Shown piece after piece: positions 56,492 through 64,000 of a stretch of 64,000 nt of DNA (position 1 is the first letter of the stretch; each line of letters starts with the position of its first letter). The stretch spans positions 2,348,282 through 2,412,281 of the forward strand of contig JAJEKV010000112.1 in the NCBI GenBank assembly GCA_021234155.1, written 5' to 3'. The notes under the pieces are model-generated. The model was given only the letters and a program-made list of their open reading frames with translations, was not told the origin of the DNA and ran no database searches. The DNA is from Isoetes taiwanensis (taxonomy: Eukaryota > Streptophyta > Lycopodiopsida > Isoetales > Isoetaceae). The position numbers and the translations under genes are program-made.

Positions 56492-57969
56492 GGATCGCGG
56501 GCGTTGGAAAAGTTTGAAAAGTGGATTTTCTCGGCAGGCAATTGAAGACGCAAATGAGCTGAAGGCGCGGAATTCCGCGATGGCGCTGCTCCTCTTAAAA
56601 AAAATTTCGGCGAATTCTGAGAATAAATATTAATCCCAGGGACGCCCGAATTTAGTGCCACACGTGCGGTTTCTGACACGGCATAATTGCACGCCATTAT
56701 TGCAGCCGGCATCATTAATTATACGCCATTAATGCAGCCGCCATCATTTATGGAGGCGTAACAAATTTGCTATAATGAAGACATGTTCCGGACAAGAGGT
56801 ACCTCTGGACGTGGACGTCCGGATTCAAAATCTGTACCTTGAGGGAGACATGCAACTACATCCTGTATGAAATCACCGCGCATTAAAAGCGCCACAGAAT
56901 TAAGCAATCTTTTCTGGCATGTCTGTACAGAGGAGTTACGGACAAAAAAGGACATCTACGTTTCAAATTAGCAACTGAATTTCGCGCTCGCTCTTGTTGG
57001 TGGGGATTCATTTTTGAATTCAAGCGAGCTGTTCCTGAAGGCGCTCGATCTGTTCCTGAGGGCGCCCGAACTGTTCTTGAAGGCCCCCGTTCTGTTCTTG
57101 AAGGCGCTCGATCTGTTCTTGAAGGCCTGCCCCGCAAACTGCCAGGGTTCACAATCCTAAGGCCTTCACTGCATATGCTACCCGACATTACTCAATTCAG
57201 GAGGTAAGTGCTGTTTTGTTGTTTATGTATCGTAGACAAGAGTAATATGTGATTTCAAAGTGCTAGCTGAGAGGATTGCATAATTCCTGTGTGCTAGATA
57301 AGAGTATTTTGTATTTTTGGAACTCATAAGGGGTTTTCTGGAAATCTAGCCTCAAATTATTTATGATTGCCTCCCTCGACAACCACACCATTCAAGATAC
57401 TGTAATAACACCATCCCTAATATGGTATATGCTGTTTATGGCTCTCTGTAATCTGCTAAGGGAGCCCGCCCATCAATGGTGCATTTATCGGAAGAATGGA
57501 GAGATGGAGGACTTAGACAGCTCAGTTATATGAGTATAGATCTGCTATATGGGTGCTAAATTAGGACAGTTCTCCAATCTAATTAATAGTGAAAGTGACA
57601 TTTGTTTTGGAAATAACAGTTGCAATTAACATTTATGTTCACAGCTAATTTGGAGGACTTACTCGGGTAGGGTTTTCTTGTTCAACTGCACAGGCTCGGA
57701 TCATTACCTGAAGAAATTGCGACTGCGATCCTGCTGAGTTATTTTCGTTTGACGCAACGTCAGGTACATGTTCCAAATCTGCTCGCTCGAAATAACCGCG
57801 ACTGCGATCTTGTGGAGGTATTCTATCCTGAAATCCTAGAGTAAAATAATATTTGAATGGGCCATAAATACTTTAGTGAGAGCTGATAAAGATTTTAGTT
57901 AGAGCTGGTGAACACTTTAGTTAGAGCTGATGACGTATTCATATATTTTTCTGCCAATGTGGTCCAGAG
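56492..57969. other. Upstream region of copy B gene; no gene confirmed
   Basis: It probably includes the promoter and 5' subterminal part of the element. It contains a 21-bp tandem repeat (57026-57130) and two GCGACTGCGATC motifs at 57712 and 57797. A - strand ORF (56883-57188) spanning the tandem repeat is not claimed as a gene. Confidence 0.4.
57026..57130 (+). repeat. 21-bp tandem repeat, about five units
   Basis: Units are CTGTTCYTGAAGGCGCTCGAT and variants. The period is a multiple of three, so both strands stay open across it (heptapeptide repeats such as RAPSRTE on the - strand). Confidence 0.85.
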
Positions 57970-59545
57970 TGTGACGTCCCCTACTCGCATACAGTGCTCT
58001 CACCGTATACAAACAGGAGTTCTCCCCCCATACCAGTTCCACACTGATACAGGGCCCTCCACATGTCACTGCACCCGTAACGAGTCCCAGTGGGGAAGAG
58101 TGAAGGTGTCATTCTACCCTGTCTCCCTCAGGGCCTACCTAGCTGCGGAAGCGCAAACATACATGTCAGTATACAACATAATCCTCCATCCACCCCGAAG
58201 GTGGTGCATCAACATCTGCATAAACAATGATCAGCATCATACATATGGAAACTCTACCCAAGGCTCAGACTCGAAGGGAGGACTGGCGGCTTGGGTCTCC
58301 AGAGTTCATTGCAGACAGAATTCATGGCAATGGATTTGGTTGGCATAAGAACATGGCATAGGGTTGTCCACTCCATCCGCCCCTCCTGTGCACACTTTGC
58401 AGAGTAGGCTGAAAAGTGTCGGGACCCGACTGTAGCCCGCCGGATGCATAGCCGAAGAGGCTATTCCTGGGTCTCATCCTCCCAGTTCCGATGGGGCAGG
58501 AAGGGATCACTCCCTCCAGAGACATGCATGCTGACTCAAGGTGACTAGAGGGCCACTGCCCGTATTCGACTGAACCCACTGGAAAGTGTACACCACTTCA
58601 CGGGTGTCGTGTCCATGCCTTACCCGCACTCAGTGGTAAGCCATTAGACCTAGTCACAATGATCCCTGGTAGGCTTTACACACCGGAGGGATCGCTTCAA
58701 GAGTCGGACATGAACCTCCTTCTTAGCCGGTCCGGCCCTTCACCCACAACCGGTGTGGTTCTTGCACACACGTGCCGAATTTACAAGCAGTGCTAGAGAG
58801 GCTACTCTAGGAGCGTCAACTACAAAGCCTTAGGGCCTCTACCCCCCTTCCCAATACAAGGAGTTCACAGAGATACATCATCCATATATATCACAGAAGA
58901 ACTAAAGAACTAGATCTAATCTATATCATAGAGTTAGGTTCTTTAGTTAGTGTCTAAGATCTAAAGATCTAGATAGCTGCTATGGGCAATTTAATAGTCT
59001 AAGCTTACTGGTTCTATGACTAGAAGACGGTTTAAGCTATTAAATTGACCAAATACCTGATCCTTGGGTGGCTCCTCCTGACCTAAGTTCAACCATTCCA
59101 CTGAGCTGATCGAATTCAGGAAAACTGATGGTGCGATTCGCTTGGGCAGCGTCTGGGAGGCGGTTTTGGCTCCTGGGGCAGCCAAAACAGAGCTCTAAAA
59201 CCCTATGGACGAAAACTAGCAAGTTAGGGTTTCCCTACCCTAAATAGACATGGGGTTAGGGCTAGGGTTTCCAATTAGCCCTTTTTGGCATGTGGGATAA
59301 TTGGAAAGGGCCCACTTGCCATTAATGGCTAGGTGGCAAAATATGCCTACATGGAAAAGTGTGCCCACATTAATGTGCATAAGTACACATTAATAACATG
59401 TGAACATACCTAGCAAGTTGCCCCTAGGGCTACTTACCTGGCTATCCGTCGGCGTACACGTCGGTCGGAGTGGCGGTAATGCTGGCGTGGCAGCGATGCG
59501 ATAATGCGTTACGGGACCGTATCTTGTCGTTGGCCGAACGTCACA
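57970..59545 (-). mobile_element. 3' LTR of the right Ty3/gypsy chromovirus (1,576 bp)
   Basis: On the - strand it begins TGTGACGTTCGGCC at 59545, directly after the polypurine tract, and ends GGGGACGTCACA at 57970 (TG...CA ends). It is homologous in blocks to the LTR at 19236-20650. The 5' partner is outside the window, so the 5-bp duplication (CAGAG outside at 57965) cannot be confirmed. Confidence 0.8.
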
Positions 59546-60429
59546 TTCTCCCCACCTTGAAATGATGCTGTCCGCAGCATCGTGGGTCTCCCCACCTTGG
59601 GATCTTTCTAACCCGCAATCTGCAATCAACATGATGCATACACTATAATGGTTATACATTTACCAAGATTACCCTAAGGTAATATTTTTAGAACATTATT
59701 ACGTCATCATACTTTGGAATACTTATCAATTCATAACATTATTAAACAAGTTATTCACTATCTCAGTTATTATGACATTAAGTTAGACAAAATTTCAACA
59801 TTTTATATCTATTATTATTGTTCGAGGTACTCTTCGTTCCTTGCAACACATTCCAACAAAATTTGTGTTGCAAGTCTTCGTAGCTCGACCTCCTTGCCCT
59901 CCGGAGCGCTCTATTGGCCTGCAGGTCGATACTACGTTAGTACCATTTTAATTATTTAATAAATTTTGGTTATATGGTGACCACCCCACCTATCTACATG
60001 GATGCATGGCTAATCTCCTACGTAGGGAAGAGGGTGAATCTTCCATTATGGCCGTGGAGACAGCGCCTATATGCCTATATGCCGCTCATGCCTACACCCT
60101 AGTTGCCCAGCGTGGAGGATAGGTCCTTCCCGTATATGGGGCGTGAAGGCCCGATTCCTCCTATCAAAGCATATATGGGGCTAGAGGTGCTTTTCCTATC
60201 AGTGCATTCCTTAATGACCTCCTTTCTCTCGAGGTCGTCTACTTCCGTGGGACAGAAGTAGACTTTCTAATCTACCTTCCACTCGCCCAAGTGAAAACGC
60301 GGTCATGCCTATATTGACATTACACCACGCCCTAGAGATCACCGTAGTGGTCTCAATCATCGGTAACAACACATGCGACCCATACCAAGCATAGGTGGCA
60401 TGCGTAGATTAATCCTAACTACACAAGAA
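59546..60429 (-). other. Ty3 3' untranslated region and polypurine tract
   Basis: The polypurine tract AAGGTGGGGAGAA (complement of 59546-59558) adjoins the LTR. A second purine tract (AAGGTGGGGAGA) lies near 59590. The remaining ~800 bp between it and the chromodomain stop is non-coding. Confidence 0.65.
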
Positions 60430-60768
60430 TTAGCCTACACAAATCGACATGCCTGAGCCGATTTCTTCGGAGATGACCTTGCCGTCCCATTGCTCCATAA
60501 ACTGTGGGTACTGTTTTACTAAGTCCTTCTTAAGTACCCATGTCGCGTCTTCCACTGGCAAGTGTTTCCACTTGACCAAATACTGGAGGAATTCTGATCT
60601 CCTCGTTTTCTTGAAAGCTTTATCAAGAATCAATTCTGGAACTATTTCCAGCTGCTCCTCCGTCATTTCCAACAACGTTGGAGTGTCCAAGACTTCGTCT
60701 GGATTTGGAGTGTGCTTCTTCAACAAACTCACATGGAAGACCTTATGAATCTTTAGGTGTGCTGGCAA
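60430..60768 (-). pseudogene. Chromodomain end of the right Ty3 polyprotein
   Basis: It encodes LKIHKVFHVSLLKKHTPNPD, then the chromodomain (SEFLQYLVKWKHLPVEDATW and KQYPQFMEQWD), and stops at 60430. The aromatic residues and E-x-TW motif of the chromo fold are present. It is separated from the integrase by frame changes near 60800. Confidence 0.8.
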
Positions 60769-60799
60769 ATCTAACTTGTAGGATTGATTACCTACTCTC

Positions 60800-62079
60800 T
60801 TAATTATTCTGAATGGTCCAGCCCACCTTGGAGCAAGCTTCTTGCAATTCCGATCCCCGAAGCCGCTGCTTCACCTTGATCTTGAGCCATACATCATCTC
60901 CAACTTTGAACTCTCTGACTGTTCGATGCTTGTCGGCGATGCTCTTTTGTCGACTTCTTGCTGCCAGCAGATACCCTCGAACCTCTTCCACAAGGCTGCC
61001 CATATCGGCCAACATCTGGCTGAAACTTCCACTTTTGACACGGGGTTGTGCCAAGTGTCTGGAGTTAGGCACTGATAGCCGTAGTTGATCATAAACGGCG
61101 ACATTTGGGACGATTCCTGCTTGGTGCTATTGTATGCAAACTCCACCAAGTGAATAAATTCTTCCCACATACCTTGCTTATTCCAGACATAGTTTCGTAG
61201 CATGTCCTCTAAGATCCTGTTGGTCCGCTCCGTTTGGCCATCCGTCTGAGGATGATACGCCGTGCTCATGGATAGCTTGGTCTGAATTGTCGCAAAGAGG
61301 TCTTGCCAAAATGCACTCATGAACTTCGGGTCCCTGTCGGATATAATCTCCCTTGGCATGCCATGAAGCCTGAAGATCTCTTTGGTGAAGAGCTTTGCTG
61401 TATCCATAGCTGTATCTGTGGTCTTGCAAGGCACAAAGTGTGCCATCTTCGACAACTTGTCGACCACTACCATCAAGGCATCCTTCCCTCTTACCGTCCT
61501 TGGGAGCCCTGTGATGAAATCCATGCTGATCACCTCCCACTTAGCGTTTGGCACCGCTAGTGGCTCTAATGCCCCAGAATTGAAGCTGCTCGCCGCCGTC
61601 TGGCAGCACATAGCCGACATTCCTTGATGTAGCGAGCTATTTGCTTCTTCATTCCGGCCAATAATAGGCTGCTGCAAGACTTTGAAATATGTTTTCATGA
61701 ATCCCGCATGGCCAGCTATTGGGCTGTTGTGCGTGTCATGGAGGATCAACTTCCTTACACCTGATGATTCGGGTACGCACAACTTGTTCTTATGGTATAA
61801 CAGGTTGCCTTCCTTCTTATAATGCTTGAAGGTCTCCCGCTCTTTATCTGTTCTAGCCTCCTTAGAGAGGCTTGCCCATACTTCCCTGAAATCCACATCC
61901 GTTGGCAAGGACTCTTCAATCTTCTTACCAAAGTCGCTGGAGAGCGTCGAAATTGCATTGCAATGCACTCTAGTTGTCAGGGGGTGCCTTGAAAGCGCAT
62001 CCGCTACCACATTGAGTTTCCCCGGCTTGTAGACTATCTCAAAGTCATATTCCTCGAGGAACTCCATCCACCTCCGGCT
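60800..62079 (-). pseudogene. Integrase of the right Ty3 polyprotein (frameshifted)
   Basis: It starts in the RNase H/integrase linker (WMEFLEEYDFEIVYKPGKLN). It has a damaged HHCC zinc finger (HDTHNSPIAGH ... a shifted C-x2-C) and a full DDE core: MDFITGLPRT, IISDRDPKF and TERTNRILED. The ORF at 60871-62067 shifts frame near 61075, after which GSFSQMLADMGSLVEEVRGY continues in the frame of 60800-61072. At least three frameshifts make the copy inactive. Confidence 0.85.
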
Positions 62080-62082
62080 GCC

Positions 62083-63996
62083 TCAGTTGAGGTGTGGTTG
62101 CGTGAACACATACTGGAGGCTCTGATGGTCGGTATCCAATTGGAATTTCCTTCCCAAGAGATAGTGCCTCCATATTCTTAATGCCCTGACAACCGCAAGC
62201 AATTCCTGATCATGGGTTGGGTAGCGCGTCTCGGCGTCGTTCATCTTCCTGGAGTCATACGCTACCACACGCTCTTCTTGCATAAGCACCGCACCTGTAG
62301 CTATCTTACTCGCATCTGTTGCTACAAGCTTGTCTTTTTCCGGGTCCGGCAGGGTCAAGACAGGTGCTGTCGTCAGGGCTTCTTTCAACAATTCAAACCC
62401 CTTTTGGGCTTTCTTGTGCCAATGCTCTGCCCAATTTTTCACCTTCTCTGCCCTCGTCAGGTCTGTTAACGGTGCCGCTATCTTAGCAAAGTTCTTCACG
62501 AACTTCCTGTAGTACCCTGCTAGCCCGAGAAAACTTCTGACCTCATGCACATTCTTCGGTGCCGGCCACTGAATGACGGCTTCAATCTTGGCAGGATCCG
62601 TTGAGATTCCTTCTGCTGAGATCACGTGACCCAGGTATTCCACCTTCTCTGTTGCGAAGTGGCACTTCGACAACTTGGCGTACAACTGGTGCCTCTTCAA
62701 CTTCTCTAGCACCCTCCTTAAGTGTTGTACGTGCTCCTCAAGGGATCTGCTATACACCAAAATGTCGTCAAAGAATACAATCACAAAGGTGTCCAAAAAC
62801 TCCCTGAAGATGTCGTTCATGAGCCTCATGAACGTCGCGGGGGCATTCGATAAGCCGAAAGGCATTACCGTGAACTCATAGTGCCCATACCGCGTTCTGA
62901 AGGCGGTCTTATGGATATCTTCCTCCTTTATCCGGATCTGATGATAACCTGACCTTAAGTCGATTTTGGAGAAGATCCTTGCTCCTTGAAGCTGATCCAT
63001 CAAGTCGTCTGATCTTGGGAGCGCATACTTGTTCTTAATGGTGTGCTTATTCAACTGCCTATAGTCTATGCACATCCTCAAGGATCCATCCTTCTTCTTG
63101 ACAAAAAGAATGGGTGCTCCAAACGGCGAGACGCTAGGCCTAATGAAGCCTAGGTCGAGTAGCTCCTGCAATTGCTTCTTTAGCTCCGACAACTCCTGCG
63201 TCGTCATTCTGTATGGAGCCTTGCTTGTCGGCTTTGTTCCCGGTTCGAGTGCTATCTCGCACTCGACTCCCCTATAAGGAGGAAGCTGCTTGATCTCATC
63301 TGGAAAGAGATCATGGAACTCCGTGATCAGCTTAGCTATTTGCTTCGGCAACTTGCTGAGCACCTTGTCTCCCTTGCTTCCTTCTGATTCCGGCTCACTA
63401 GCCTCAAGCTTGAAGATGTATGCTACCTGCTCACTCTTGATGCACTTGAACAGCTGTTTAGAAGACATGCACTGCATGATGGGAACAACTTCTTTACCTG
63501 TGATCTCAATGATCTTGCCGTCGGGCGTTGGGAAGGTCACCTTCCGCTTTCCACAATCAATAATGGCCCCTGCTGGTCCAAGGTACTCCATACCTATGAT
63601 CAGGTCGTATTTGCCAATGCCCATCACCTCTGCCCCCATCTGGATTTTAATCCCTGGCAGGTCGATGTCGAAGTTGATTCTCTTACCTGCCGTCTGCCTT
63701 ACTGCTCCACTTGCTAAGACAACGGGCCTTGGCTTTGACTTTAGTGGTTTCAACTTCAACACTTGAACCATTCTGGGGGATGCAAAGTTATGGCTACTTC
63801 CTGAGTCTATCAAGACTATGAAGGACTTGGCCTTGGCCTTCCCTACTGTGGAAATTACTTTATACTGGCTCTCTGCTTGCTCTGTATCTATTGCGGCAAA
63901 GATATGACACTCACCCTGAATGTAGTCGCGGGCTTCCTCGCCGTCGTCGTCAGACAGAGTGTCCCAATCTCCCAACTCTGCTAGTGCTGCACTCAT
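62083..63996 (-). pseudogene. Protease, reverse transcriptase and RNase H of the right Ty3 polyprotein
   Basis: The 637-residue ORF holds an aspartic protease ([10 protein letters not shown], Asp about residue 64). RT follows ([47 protein letters not shown]), then RNase H ([42 protein letters not shown]). It ends in LN-stop, where one base is lost relative to the family sequence (the linker resumes in another frame at 62079). Gag and the primer-binding site lie beyond the window end, so the Met at 63996 is internal. Confidence 0.9.
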
Positions 63997-64000
63997 GACG

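Larger units (their letters stand above)
54026..57230 (-). mobile_element. ParB/MTase element copy B, 5' half
   Basis: It is collinear with the start of copy A (54030-54810 matches copy A 1-775) and extends upstream through the gene start. GCGGCCGCGATC-like motifs lie at 54610, 56247, 56343 and 56425, with inverted forms beyond at 57712 and 57797. The 5' boundary is not defined: no partner of the AT-rich 3' terminus was found before the LTR at 57970. The right limit given is approximate. Confidence 0.6.

Overview
The window is eukaryotic nuclear DNA from a land plant with a large, repeat-rich genome. Supporting signs are short GT-AG introns, a catalase pseudogene with a plant-type exon junction, chromodomain Ty3/gypsy elements, an L1-type ORF1, and a Ngaro/PAT-like tyrosine-recombinase retrotransposon. 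The last is unusual for flowering plants, so a fern, lycophyte or moss seems more likely; that is inference. There is no bacterial operon, rRNA, CRISPR array or convincing tRNA gene. Almost everything is mobile DNA or broken gene copies.

Left part (1-21 kb). At the left edge lies one copy (copy A, + strand) of an unusual element. It encodes a protein with a ParB-like domain followed by a degenerate beta-class DNA-methyltransferase-like domain. Its 3' end abuts, and truncates, a radical-SAM HemW-like gene (2703-3971, - strand). Next come an L1-type ORF1 fragment (6.0-7.2 kb), SINE/LINE tails (8.1-9.0 kb), an unprocessed DDX6/DHH1 RNA-helicase pseudogene (9.8-10.6 kb), a Helitron/PIF1 helicase scrap (13.0-13.2 kb), a pyrimidine-rich block (14.0-15.1 kb), a YR-retrotransposon terminal footprint, two oppositely oriented Ty3 remnants (15.2-20.65 kb) and a second ORF1 tail.

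Central part (21.2-57 kb). The 3' half of a second ParB/MTase element (copy B, - strand) lies at 21248-23037. Its 5' half lies at 54026-57 kb. Between them sits a 30,988-bp insertion (23038-54025). It has matching termini (GGGTCCTYGCAYGYTACGG at each end, pointing inward) and a 4-bp duplication GTTT on both sides. Copy A preserves the uninterrupted site. I interpret the insertion as a giant cut-and-paste DNA transposon. Near its right end, reading inward, is a broken DDE-like transposase gene (51302-53827). Near its left end, also reading inward, is a multi-exon gene with a coiled coil, a RING-like domain and an FCP1/NIF-phosphatase-like domain (24288-35669). It also carries an acidic Ser/Glu-rich gene, an ORF of unknown function, an INO80D-like exon and a catalase pseudogene. 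Nested in it are a 231-bp SINE with a 16-bp duplication, a 6.9-kb Ngaro/PAT-like element, a 1.65-kb CT-rich intron tract, a ~6.7-kb foldback/minisatellite structure and a (CT)n(CA)n microsatellite.

Right part (57.97-64 kb). A Ty3/gypsy chromovirus on the - strand has a 1,576-bp 3' LTR (57970-59545) and a frameshifted protease-RT-RNaseH-integrase-chromodomain polyprotein that runs off the window.

The layers give a relative order. The ParB/MTase elements came first. The 31-kb transposon then jumped into copy B. The Ngaro element, SINE and foldback accumulated inside the transposon. The main open questions are what the ParB/MTase element is and which superfamily the 31-kb transposon belongs to.
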